Below the pieces are notes generated by a model. That model was not told the DNA's origin and searched no databases. It saw only the letters and a program-made list of their open reading frames with translations. A stretch of 64,000 nt of DNA from Limihaloglobus sulfuriphilus. GTDB lineage: Bacteria > Planctomycetota > Phycisphaerae > Sedimentisphaerales > Sedimentisphaeraceae. The stretch is from NCBI RefSeq assembly GCF_001999965.1, contig NZ_CP019646.1, positions 124,001-188,000 on the forward strand. Direction: 5' to 3'. How positions within the stretch are numbered: the stretch's first letter is position 1; every line of letters starts with the position of its first letter. The translations under genes and the position numbers were made by a program. This document shows positions 18,963-26,480 of this stretch, piece by piece.

Positions 18963-20519
18963 ATGCCCGAATTGACGATAGACAAACAGAAGGTAAGCAT
19001 TGACGCCGGCAGTACGATACTCCAGGCCGCGGCGAAGCTCGGCATAGAGATACCTGTTATGTGCCACATGGACGGCTGCGAGATGAGCGGCGGGTGCATG
19101 GTCTGTGTTGTCAAAGAGCTTGGAAAAAACAGGCTTGTTCCGGCGTGCAGTGCGCAGGCACAGGACGGAATGGAGATTGACACATGCTGCGGCGAGGTAC
19201 TCGATGCACGGCGGTCGGCTCTGGAGCTGCTGCTCAGCGATCATCTCGGCGATTGCCTGGGGCCGTGTCAGACGGCGTGCCCGGCGGGAATGGATATTCC
19301 GCTGATGCTGCGGCAGATACATACTGGAGAGATGCGAAAAGCCATAGCCACCGTAAAGGCTCATATACCCCTGCCCGGCGTATTAGGCTGGATATGCCCC
19401 GCGCCGTGCGAGAAGATATGCCGAATGAGCAGCTTTAATTCTCCGGTCGAAATATGCCGGCTAAAACGCTACGCGGCGGAAGCCGACATAGAAAGCCGCG
19501 ATATGTATCTGCCTCAAAGGGCCGCCTCGAGAAATAAATCCGTCGCTATTGTCGGTGCCGGCCCTGCGGGGCTTACCGCCGCGTATTATCTGCTGGCTCT
19601 GGGCTATGACTGCATTGTATATGACAAGCATTCCACTCCCGGGGGAAATCTGGTTTACAGCGATTGCGTCTCGCAGTTTCCGCGGGAACTGCTCGAAAAG
19701 GAGGTATCCGTCATTGAAAGGCTTGGGATGCGATTCAAAGGCGATACCGAAATCGGCAAAACAGTTTCAATAGATGATTTGAAAAGCGGCAATGATGCGG
19801 TTCTTGTCGCTGCCGGCGATATGGCTGCCGGCAATGCCGGCGTGTTCGGGCTTGAAACATCTAAAACCGGCATAAAGACAGATGAATTCATGCGGACAGG
19901 TGTTGATGGCGTATTTGCTGCCGGCGGGGCGGTTCGCAAGAGACGTATGGCGGTAAGTTCTGTTGCTGACGGACATAAAGCCGCGTTACAGATTGACAGC
20001 TATCTGTCCTCGGGTAAGCCGGCTGATATTTCAAAACCGTTTAACAGCCGTATGCCAAAACTCAGCGAAGCGGACAAGGCGGCTTATATTGAAACCGGCA
20101 TGGTGGGGATGTCTTCTGTTGAGCCTGGGAAAGACAGCTTAAACGCAGAGCAGGCCGTTTTGGAGTCAGGCAGGTGTCTGCACTGCGACTGCCGCGAAAA
20201 AGATAGTTGCGTGCTGAAGTCGCTCAGTGAAATCTATGGAGCAGAGCCGCGAAAATATAAATCACCGCAGCGGCCGTTTGCACAGGTTAAGGTCGGCTCG
20301 GATGTTGTGTACGAGCCGGGGAAATGCATCAAGTGCGGCCGGTGTGTTGAGACCGCCCGAATCGAACACGAAAAGCTCGGCCTGGCGATGACAGGAAGAG
20401 GCTTTGAGACAATTCCTGCGGCTTCGCTTGGTTCTTCCTTTAACGAAGCACTCAAAGGCTCTGCGAAAAAATGCGCGAAAGCGTGTCCTACGGGAGCGTT
20501 GTCGATAATTGATGACTAA
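18963..20519 (+). CDS. [2Fe-2S]/[4Fe-4S]/FAD protein, GltD-like but without the NAD(P)H domain
   Basis: 518 residues. About 1-90 is a NuoG-type [2Fe-2S] domain (VMCHMDGCEMSGGCMVCVV, then VPACSAQ). Residues 95-190 match the FeS-binding N-domain of the glutamate synthase small subunit (CLGPCQTACPAG, CPAPCEKICR). FAD binding follows (VAIVGAGPAGLTAAYYL, about 194-211). In GltD and NfnB a second Rossmann fold for NAD(P)H comes next; here AVLVAAGDMAAG is followed within about 35 residues by GVDGVFAAGGAV, the end of the FAD domain. The NAD(P)H fold is therefore absent. The C-terminus has a CXXCXXC-type motif (CLHCDC) and a NuoG/HydA-like cluster region (CIKCGRCVETA, CAKACPTGAL). It probably takes electrons from the upstream NuoEF. 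No H-cluster domain is present. Confidence 0.85.
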   Translation: MPELTIDKQKVSIDAGSTILQAAAKLGIEIPVMCHMDGCEMSGGCMVCVVKELGKNRLVPACSAQAQDGMEIDTCCGEVLDARRSALELLLSDHLGDCLGPCQTACPAGMDIPLMLRQIHTGEMRKAIATVKAHIPLPGVLGWICPAPCEKICRMSSFNSPVEICRLKRYAAEADIESRDMYLPQRAASRNKSVAIVGAGPAGLTAAYYLLALGYDCIVYDKHSTPGGNLVYSDCVSQFPRELLEKEVSVIERLGMRFKGDTEIGKTVSIDDLKSGNDAVLVAAGDMAAGNAGVFGLETSKTGIKTDEFMRTGVDGVFAAGGAVRKRRMAVSSVADGHKAALQIDSYLSSGKPADISKPFNSRMPKLSEADKAAYIETGMVGMSSVEPGKDSLNAEQAVLESGRCLHCDCREKDSCVLKSLSEIYGAEPRKYKSPQRPFAQVKVGSDVVYEPGKCIKCGRCVETARIEHEKLGLAMTGRGFETIPAASLGSSFNEALKGSAKKCAKACPTGALSIIDD

Positions 20520-20659
20520 ATTTGAAGCTAAGGCTGCGATTTGCGGTTTTTCAGCAAGGCGCAACTGGTACGTTTCGAGCGAAATTGGTGATTATCCTAT
20601 ACTCGTACTCAAAGTCGATTCTGGATGCCGTACAACAATGTGTATGCCGGCAAAATAAG

Positions 20660-20688
20660 AGCCTCTCCCGCTTATCACAGGAGAGGCT
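20660..20688 (-). terminator. Intrinsic terminator for the RRM gene, possibly bidirectional
   Basis: AGCCTCTCC and GGAGAGGCT form a perfect 9-bp stem with an 11-base loop between two convergent genes. Read on the minus strand it is followed by TCTTATTTTG, a reasonable U-rich tail; on the plus strand the tail is TGTATTC, which is weaker. It most likely ends the minus-strand gene and may also stop the long plus-strand run. Confidence 0.6.
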
Positions 20689-20703
20689 TGTATTCAAATT
20701 TGA

Positions 20704-21066
20704 TTAGTAGCGATTGCCGCCGCCACCGCCGCCGCGACGATCACCGCCGCCGCCACCGCGACGAAATCCGCCGCCGCCACCGCCGCCGCTACGACGGAAT
20801 CCACCGCCGCCGCCGCGATTTTCAGTTTTTGGGCGAGCCTGGCTTACCTTGATGCTTCTGCCGTCATGATCGGTCTCGTTGAGTTCGTCAATTGCTTTTT
20901 GACCCTCTTCATCAGAGCTCATCTCTACAAAACCGAAGCCTTTTGCGCGGCCGGTTTCGCGGTCTGTGATTACACGTGCTGATGTGACTTCTCCGAATTC
21001 TTCGAAAAGTCCCTTGAGGTCATCGTCACCGATGCTGTACGGAAGGTTGCCTACATAAATGTTCAT
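20704..21066 (-). CDS. Glycine-rich RRM RNA-binding protein
   Basis: 120 residues. A single RNA-recognition motif fills residues 1-80, with RNP2 IYVGNL at the N-terminus and RNP1 KGFGFVEM near residue 40. A tail of Gly runs broken by FRR and DRR follows, like cyanobacterial Rbp and plant glycine-rich cold-induced proteins. Such proteins bind single-stranded RNA as chaperones. The ATG at 21066 is chosen because AAGGAAA lies just upstream and the RRM starts there; the longer upstream reading is untranslated leader. The leader contains a hairpin with a U-rich tail that could control expression. Confidence 0.93.
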   Translation of the reverse strand: MNIYVGNLPYSIGDDDLKGLFEEFGEVTSARVITDRETGRAKGFGFVEMSSDEEGQKAIDELNETDHDGRSIKVSQARPKTENRGGGGGFRRSGGGGGGGFRRGGGGGDRRGGGGGGNRY

Positions 21067-21094
21067 TATGGTTTCCTTGTAAATAATATAAAAC

Positions 21095-21115
21095 AGCGGG
21101 CTTACGTGCCCCGCT
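21095..21115 (-). promoter_or_regulatory. Attenuator-like hairpin in the RRM gene leader
   Basis: On the minus strand AGCGGG(G)C pairs with GCCCGCT around a six-base loop (one bulged G). It is followed by GTTTTATATTATTT, then the ribosome-binding site and the start codon about 30 bases on. A GC stem with a U-rich tail ahead of a start looks like a conditional terminator. The rest of the 21067-21466 gap holds an inverted repeat at 21353-21402 and a small GTGTAA-TT-TTACAC palindrome near 21229; no gene is seen. Confidence 0.4.
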
Positions 21116-21352
21116 TCTAAGTTCAAACACCTATAAAATTGTCTAATGATAGCACCTGGATGCCGAAAAGCCGGAAACCAAAATTGTTATCTAAGGCCAA
21201 TATTTATATACATGATTTAAATATTTTGTGTAATTTTACACTTTTCATGTCTTGATGCAAGAAAATTCTAAAATTTTTATAAATCTTTGTGTGCGGCATA
21301 TTTTGCAGGGGCAAAAGGCGGTACATGAGACAGGTATCAGCAATGGCAATTA

Positions 21353-21402
21353 GACAGGATTAACATGATTTTATTTGATTTTTTAATCCTGTTTGTCCTG
21401 TC
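21353..21402. repeat. Inverted repeat of the GACAGGATTAACA type
   Basis: GACAGGATTAACATGATT and the reverse complement of the right arm (GACAGGACAAACAGGATT) agree at 15 of 18 positions around an AT-rich centre. From memory this ACAGGATTAACAGGAT family occurs between genes in many unrelated bacteria. It could fold in RNA or be a tiny mobile repeat. It lies just upstream of the decayed HEPN gene. Confidence 0.6.
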
Positions 21403-21466
21403 AAAAGATGTTAGTTGTAAAATTATGCTTTACAGATAATTATCTAATTATTACCATATATGCTAT

Positions 21467-21748
21467 GAATGTTAGAGAACACATACTCTATTGGAAAAAG
21501 CAATCAAGGCTCACGTTACAAGAAAAACTCAACAGGTGCCTCCAAGAATCCACAATCTGATAAGACTGGCGGGAACCGCTGAAATTATTCTTGATGAAAA
21601 GCAAATTGATTTTCTAAGAGAATTTGGAGTTTATCAATTAGAGGGACGGTATCCTGATTCTGAGCAAATAGTTTTGAATGAATCATTTGCAGAATCGGAA
21701 TTAAACAAAGTTAAGGAAATGTCCGAATGGTTGATCAGTCAATTGTGA
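21467..21748 (+). pseudogene. HEPN-domain toxin-like gene, internally deleted and frameshifted
   Basis: An ATG at 21467 reads MNVREHILYWKK, a typical HEPN N-terminus. The frame then departs, and the conserved C-terminal half (LEKAIKAHVTRK, PPRIHNLIRLAG) continues in another frame from about 21488 to 21748. In intact relatives these parts are separated by roughly 25-30 residues (the first helix pair), so an internal deletion that also shifted frame fits best. The usual upstream frame of the C-terminal part has a TAG at 21473. The C-terminal part alone (85 residues, TTG at 21491) could in theory be translated. The MNT partner gene overlaps its end by 22 bases. Confidence 0.65.
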
Positions 21749-22047
21749 ATTCTATTAAAAATTATATGCTGCAACTTGGAGTATTGGGCATACATCCGGA
21801 AAAAGTTATACTTTTCGGCTCTTTTGCAACGGGTAAAGCTAATGAATTAAGCGATATTGATCTTATAGTAATTGCACCGGAATTTGATGGTAACCGTCAA
21901 ATACAACTGATCAAAAAACTATGGAAAGCAACTTCTGCTGATAATCGTATAGAACCAATACCCTGCGGAAAAGATGAATGGGAAAACAACCATTCAAGAC
22001 CGATACTCGAAATAGCAAGAAATGAAGGGATAGTTTTTGCAGCGTGA
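21727..22047 (+). CDS. MNT-type nucleotidyltransferase (HEPN/MNT antitoxin-like)
   Basis: 106 residues with the minimal nucleotidyltransferase core: the motif ILFGSFATGKANELSDIDLIVI (residues about 29-50 as a whole; key residues G-S, then D-I-D) binds nucleotide and metal. In HEPN/MNT pairs this protein inactivates the HEPN RNase, in known cases by AMPylating it. The gene looks intact, whereas its HEPN partner immediately upstream is broken, leaving an orphan antitoxin. The ATG at 21727 lies inside the end of the HEPN frame, as is common for this pair. It converges on ybeY with only 21 bases between. Confidence 0.85.
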   Translation: MVDQSIVNSIKNYMLQLGVLGIHPEKVILFGSFATGKANELSDIDLIVIAPEFDGNRQIQLIKKLWKATSADNRIEPIPCGKDEWENNHSRPILEIARNEGIVFAA

Positions 22048-22068
22048 TTTAAGGCGGCAGGTATCAGG

Positions 22069-22515
22069 TTAGCTGCGGTACACCTTGCCGATGCCGATTT
22101 GTGAGAGTATCTCGTCTTCTGCGTTGTGCATTTTTTCGAAATCGATCTGGGTCTGGTCATCGAAGCCGAGGTTATGGAGCAGGCCGTGCAGTACGTAGAG
22201 ACAGAGTTCCGCATCGAAGCTGTGCCCGCGTTTTTCGGCTTCTCTCTGTGCCATCTGTGCGTTTACAATCACCTGGAAGCTGGCGAAATCCTCGAAGTCA
22301 TCTGTCAGGTCAAAGCTCATCACGTCCGTCGGTGAGTCGTCGTCCATGTACTCACCATGCACGCGGCTTATCGCTGCGTCGTCCACGATGGCTATGTTGA
22401 GATCTACCGGGCCTTTGGCGTATTTTTCGCACGCGGCCTGGGCGGCTCTGCGGATTTTGTCCTGCGGGACAGTTATCCCCTCGACTGAATTGTCTATGTC
22501 AAATGTGAGTATCAT
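22069..22515 (-). CDS. ybeY: Endoribonuclease YbeY (rRNA maturation factor)
   Basis: 148 residues, single-domain metalloprotein acting in 16S rRNA 3'-end maturation and ribosome quality control. Family motifs: SPTDVMSFDL (61-70) and the metal site LHGLLHNLGFDD (109-120). H110 and H114 are present, but the third ligand, usually the His of GYDH, is Asp120. Asp can bind metal, so activity is probably retained. It is the last gene of the cdsA-phoH-pgpH-ybeY group, and its ATG lies two bases after the upstream stop. PhoH, the HD-domain protein and YbeY are neighbours in many bacteria, which supports the name. Confidence 0.93.
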   Translation of the reverse strand: MILTFDIDNSVEGITVPQDKIRRAAQAACEKYAKGPVDLNIAIVDDAAISRVHGEYMDDDSPTDVMSFDLTDDFEDFASFQVIVNAQMAQREAEKRGHSFDAELCLYVLHGLLHNLGFDDQTQIDFEKMHNAEDEILSQIGIGKVYRS

Positions 22516-22517
22516 GG

Positions 22518-24212
22518 TCAGGCCTCTTTGTCGGCGGGCTTGTCGCTGTCAGGCGGGTCGCCGGGGTTTTGGGTTTTATCAGCGGGTAACCGGGTACTAT
22601 CCTCCGGCCGGTCTGGCTGCTGCAGGGTGTCTTTAGCCGCGGAATCGGTTGTATCCTGCTGTGTGTCGGCGGGTTTTGGCTTGTTCTTTTTTGCTTTTTT
22701 GGATTTCTGCCTTGAGTTTTTTCCGTTGTCCTCGTCAGATTCCGGATACGCTATCCGTCCGTGGTGGTGCGCCGCGAGTGAACGGATTATCTCGTCTTCC
22801 ACAAAGCTGAGCTCTTTTAGCGTCATTTCGCAGTCGTCGAACTGGCCGTCCTGGAGCCTCTGCATCGCGATGCTGTGGACAATTCCGCTGATTTTGGGCT
22901 GTGTCAGGTCCTGTGCGGCACGCACAGCTCCTTCGCAGCCGTCAATTAGCATCACGATAGCCTGCTCTTTTGTCTGGGGCTTTGGGCCGGGATAGCGGAA
23001 GTCGTTTGGAGAGACTGACTCGCCGCGCTGCTCGGCTTTGCGTTTGGCCTGTTCGTAAAAGTATTTTACAACTGTTGTTCCGTGGTGAGTGGAGATAAAA
23101 TCGCGTATCAAAGGGGGGATTCCGTACTCACGTGCCAGCTCTGTACCGTTTTTGATGTGGTTTGTTATGACCAGATTGCTCATCGCCGGCGAGAGTGAGT
23201 CGTGTTTGTTTCCCATTCCGTTCTGGTTTTCCACGAAGTAATCGGCCTTTTGTATCTTGCCTACGTCGTGATAGTAGCATCCGACTCTTGCCAGAAGTCC
23301 GTTTGAGCCGATTGCCTCGGCGGCTTTTTCGGCGATCGAGCCTATCAGCAGGCTGTGGCTGTATGTACCGGGGGCTTCTATGGCGAGCTTTCGCAGCAGC
23401 GGCTGGTTAGCGTCGCTGTAAAACAGCAGGGTGGTGCTTGTGGCGATGTTGAAAATACGCTCTATCACCGGCAGGAATCCCTGGATTATAACGCCGACAA
23501 AGAATGTAACGAAACCGGCAGAGCCGGCATTGCCGATCATGTCGGGCAGTTTAACGCCCTTTAGCATACCGAAAGCCAGCGACATGGCAACAACTGCCAT
23601 GGCGGAATAGGTGCTGACCTCAATGAGCTTCATGCGTGTTCTGATGTCCTGGAGCGAAAAACAGCAGACAGCGACACCAGCCATCATCACTGCAAAGAGC
23701 TCTGCGCTTCGCTCTGGAGGCGCGGCAAGGGCCGCCAGTATGACATAAAAGAGGCTCATTCCCAAGGCGAACCTTCGGTCGTATGTTATTGCCAGTATTA
23801 CGGCACATACGACCGCCGTGCCTGTCACCAGGCTTAGCCATTTATAATCAATAGAAGCGGCACGTGTTACCGTCAGCAGAAGCAGAAACATTACGCAGAT
23901 GCTCAGCGTCCTTAGCGGCTTTTCGGAGACGCGGCGCTTGAAGCAGACAACATACGCGCAGGCTGTGGCAGTGATAAGGGATATCACTATCAGCAGGGCG
24001 GCGGTTTTCTGGGCACCGACCCATACGATGCTGCCGCCCTGAAACTCTAAGCTCATCAGTGCGGTTGCTGCCAGCGCGAAGAGAAACGCGAAAAAGAGCC
24101 CGAGTTTCATTTTCGGGGAGAAAACCGTTTTGATTTTCTGTGCCCGTTCGGCTGTTTTTGTTTCACGAAACTTCTGGCGTCTCGGATTGATTTTTTTGTC
24201 AAAAATTGCCAT
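22518..24212 (-). CDS. 7TM-HD domain cyclic-di-AMP phosphodiesterase, PgpH-like
   Basis: 564 residues, inner membrane. A basic N-terminus (1-33) is followed by about eight hydrophobic segments up to residue 255 and a cytoplasmic HD domain. H286 (GTYSHS), H315-D316 (CYYHDVGK), STHHG near 378 and DGCEGAVRA are the metal and phosphate ligands typical of PgpH. The large extracytoplasmic 7TMR-HDED domain of canonical PgpH (over 700 residues) is absent. The C-terminus is a long Lys/Pro/Asp-rich disordered tail (about 480-564). Position between phoH and ybeY is the conserved one. Substrate c-di-AMP is inferred from the family; no c-di-AMP cyclase is in the window. Confidence 0.85.
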   Translation of the reverse strand: MAIFDKKINPRRQKFRETKTAERAQKIKTVFSPKMKLGLFFAFLFALAATALMSLEFQGGSIVWVGAQKTAALLIVISLITATACAYVVCFKRRVSEKPLRTLSICVMFLLLLTVTRAASIDYKWLSLVTGTAVVCAVILAITYDRRFALGMSLFYVILAALAAPPERSAELFAVMMAGVAVCCFSLQDIRTRMKLIEVSTYSAMAVVAMSLAFGMLKGVKLPDMIGNAGSAGFVTFFVGVIIQGFLPVIERIFNIATSTTLLFYSDANQPLLRKLAIEAPGTYSHSLLIGSIAEKAAEAIGSNGLLARVGCYYHDVGKIQKADYFVENQNGMGNKHDSLSPAMSNLVITNHIKNGTELAREYGIPPLIRDFISTHHGTTVVKYFYEQAKRKAEQRGESVSPNDFRYPGPKPQTKEQAIVMLIDGCEGAVRAAQDLTQPKISGIVHSIAMQRLQDGQFDDCEMTLKELSFVEDEIIRSLAAHHHGRIAYPESDEDNGKNSRQKSKKAKKNKPKPADTQQDTTDSAAKDTLQQPDRPEDSTRLPADKTQNPGDPPDSDKPADKEA

Positions 24213-24269
24213 AAATTCAACTATAATTTAAAAATAGATACCACAGCCCAAATTGTGAGCTTTTGTGGT

Positions 24270-25268
24270 TTATTGGGTATTATCCTCTATTTGATCTGGT
24301 TTGTCAAACCCGCTTCGGGTAAAATCGGGGCCGGCGGCTTTGCTCATCTCGTAGGCATGTACTATGTTCTGCACGAGCTTGTGGCGGACAATGTCTGCTT
24401 TTTCGAGGTTTACGAAGCCGACGCCTTTCATGTTGTTGAGTTTGTAAAACGCGTCCTGTAAACCGCTTATGTAGCCGTTGGAGAGGTCCATCTGTGTCAG
24501 GTCTCCGGTGACTATCATCTTGGAATTTCTACCCAGACGTGTCAGAAACATCAGCATTTGCGAGGGGGTTGTGTTTTGCGCTTCATCGCAGATAATTACC
24601 GCCTCGTTGAGCGTTCTGCCTCGCATAAACGCCAGCGGTATCACCTCGATTATATCCATGGACATAAATCTTTTCATCTGTCCGAATTCCATCACGTCCT
24701 CCAGCGCGTCGAAGAGCGGCCGCAGGTAGGGGTTTACCTTGGCCTCTATATCACCGGGGAGGAATCCGAGTTTCTCGCCCGCCTCGACGGCGGGGCGTAC
24801 GAGCACAATTTTGCGGATTTTCTGGGCCTTGAGCATTGAAACGGCTATCGCAACCGCCAGGTATGTCTTGCCGGTGCCGGCGGGGCCGGTGCAGAAGGTC
24901 AGGTCATTTTTCCGCATTGTGCGGACATAGTTTATCTGTCCGCGGGTGAAAGGCTCTACGATTGCTTTGGGTGAGTAAACTTTTATCGCGTCGCCGCTTA
25001 TGTCGTCGATGTTGCCGCGAACCTGAAAAATGATTTCGTGGATGTCCTGCGCTTTAAACCTGCGGTTGGCGTTGAGTCTGGTGATCAGCTTGGCGAAAAC
25101 CTCCACCGCGTGATCTACGTTGGCTTGTTCACCGGCGATGTTGAGTTTTCGCTCGCGTGCTACAATTCGCACTTCGAGGTTGTCGCGGACAATCTTGAGA
25201 AATTCATCACGCGGGCCGAATAAGAGTTGTAAGTCTATGTTATCGTCTATGTTAAGTATCTTTTCCAA
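24270..25268 (-). CDS. phoH: PhoH family ATPase
   Basis: 332 residues. An N-terminal KH-like region (about 1-90) precedes a P-loop ATPase with Walker A TGPAGTGKT near residue 130 and Walker B AVIICDEAQN, plus the family motif LVRPAVEAGEKLGFLPGD. PhoH proteins are predicted RNA-associated ATPases. The start is TTG, with GGAG five bases before it on the minus strand (TTGGAGTTAAATTG); no suitable ATG lies near. The gene is 53 bases after cdsA and 57 before the PgpH gene, in one likely operon. Confidence 0.93.
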   Translation of the reverse strand: MEKILNIDDNIDLQLLFGPRDEFLKIVRDNLEVRIVARERKLNIAGEQANVDHAVEVFAKLITRLNANRRFKAQDIHEIIFQVRGNIDDISGDAIKVYSPKAIVEPFTRGQINYVRTMRKNDLTFCTGPAGTGKTYLAVAIAVSMLKAQKIRKIVLVRPAVEAGEKLGFLPGDIEAKVNPYLRPLFDALEDVMEFGQMKRFMSMDIIEVIPLAFMRGRTLNEAVIICDEAQNTTPSQMLMFLTRLGRNSKMIVTGDLTQMDLSNGYISGLQDAFYKLNNMKGVGFVNLEKADIVRHKLVQNIVHAYEMSKAAGPDFTRSGFDKPDQIEDNTQ

Positions 25269-25321
25269 TTTAACTCCAATAAGTTAGCTAAAGATAAATA
25301 TGCCGGAAGCCGGCCGCGGTT

Positions 25322-26173
25322 TCAATTGAGAAACATGCTTAGATACAAATACGCAAACGGTGCCGCGATAAGCGGTGAGTCGATGATGTCGAGAATTCCG
25401 CCGAATCCGGGTATGTAGTTCGCCGAGTCCTTAACGCCGGCATCGCGTTTGAGCATCGATTCGGCCAGGTCTCCGAGCTGTCCGATAACGGCGAATACCG
25501 CTCCGAAAACAGCGCCGCCCCATCTGGGCAGAAAATCCACATAGCCGGCCAGCCAGAAGCCTATAACCGCGGCAAAAACCGCACCGCCCAGAAGGCCTTC
25601 CCAGCTCTTGCCCGGGCTGATAGTCGGTGAAAATTTGCGTTTGCCGAAGATTCTGCCGAAAGTATAAGCACCTATGTCGCTTGATTTTAGTGTTATGATA
25701 GCAAACAGCAGCGCCGCCAGCCCCATTTTGATTCGCAGTCCGACGATGAAACTGCTCATAAGCCCTAAATACATTATAGACAATATCGTTGCAGAGCAGT
25801 TGGCGATTGTGGATTCGTAACCCCTGCGCATCGCCTGTTCAAAAAAGACGGCACATACGATAAGTGCCGGTGTGAACGTTATATACGTTATAAGGAAATC
25901 GCTTTGAACCTCGGGTTTTACAAATTGGGGCCAGAAAAACGCACTCGCCAGTATGATTGAGCCGGCGATTGCGGGGAAAAGCATCACTTCAAGACCCTTT
26001 TTGGCGGCTAATGCCCTCATTTCAAACTGTGCGGGAATGGCCAGCAATGAGACCAGAGCCGTGAAAACAGCACCGTCAAAGACCATTGCCTCGCTGAGCT
26101 TGCCGTCGAGATACAAAAGCCCGAACAGCACGGCCAGCATCAAGCTGCCGAATATCAACCTGAATTTTAGCAT
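25322..26173 (-). CDS. cdsA: Phosphatidate cytidylyltransferase
   Basis: 283 residues, integral inner-membrane enzyme that makes CDP-diacylglycerol from phosphatidic acid and CTP for phospholipid synthesis. About eight hydrophobic segments are visible. The family signature near the C-terminus is complete: ISPGKSWEGLLGG, then GDLAESMLKRDAGVKDS and PGFGGILDIIDS. The ATG at 26173 is preferred, with AGGAACG nine bases upstream; a TTG at 26206 would add an unlikely charged extension. It starts the minus-strand cluster with phoH, pgpH and ybeY. Confidence 0.93.
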   Translation of the reverse strand: MLKFRLIFGSLMLAVLFGLLYLDGKLSEAMVFDGAVFTALVSLLAIPAQFEMRALAAKKGLEVMLFPAIAGSIILASAFFWPQFVKPEVQSDFLITYITFTPALIVCAVFFEQAMRRGYESTIANCSATILSIMYLGLMSSFIVGLRIKMGLAALLFAIITLKSSDIGAYTFGRIFGKRKFSPTISPGKSWEGLLGGAVFAAVIGFWLAGYVDFLPRWGGAVFGAVFAVIGQLGDLAESMLKRDAGVKDSANYIPGFGGILDIIDSPLIAAPFAYLYLSMFLN

Positions 26174-26243
26174 TAAATTACGTTCCTGTTTCTTAACCGT
26201 TTTCAAATAGGGGGATATTCACGAACATCCCCGAAACAGAATT

Positions 26244-26272
26244 ATTTTAAAGGCAACTTACCCCAAATGCAA
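26244..26272 (-). promoter_or_regulatory. Promoter for the cdsA-phoH-pgpH-ybeY cluster
   Basis: On the minus strand TTGCAT, 17 bases, then TAAAAT, with a predicted start near 26237. A GGGGAT...ATCCCC hairpin (26211-26232) lies in the resulting leader. Confidence 0.45.
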
Positions 26273-26406
26273 GTTTTAAAGAGATTTCAGTTAATATTGC
26301 AGCCATATTTGAGATGCAATTTAAAATTACATGCATAGCTTTTGAAATTGGAGTAATTTATCCGGCTGCCGGCGGAAAGCCGGATTTCCCAGTAGTAAAA
26401 TAGTGT

Positions 26407-26435
26407 TTGATTTTTCTCCGGCTGCATGTTATACT
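26407..26435 (+). promoter_or_regulatory. Promoter for the PPOX-pdh operon
   Basis: TTGATT, 17 bases, TATACT. The predicted start near 26442 gives a 40-base leader before the first gene. A hairpin ATCCGGCT/AGCCGGAT lies just upstream at 26360-26385. Confidence 0.55.
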
Positions 26436-26480
26436 GCGAAGAACTGATGGAATAAATAATATTATTATTGGAGGATAGCA

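Noticed and set aside
16613-20519. [FeFe]-hydrogenase complex (HydABC)
   Set aside because: The H-cluster domain with its cysteine motifs is absent from both proteins; only the NuoEF and FeS/FAD parts are present.
20704-20830. Low-complexity reverse-strand reading frames across the glycine-rich tail
   Set aside because: They are shadows of the Gly/Arg codons of the RRM protein.
21491-21748. 85-codon frame starting at TTG as an intact HEPN gene
   Set aside because: It lacks the first helices of the HEPN fold, and those residues are visible in another frame just upstream, so a decayed gene is the better reading.
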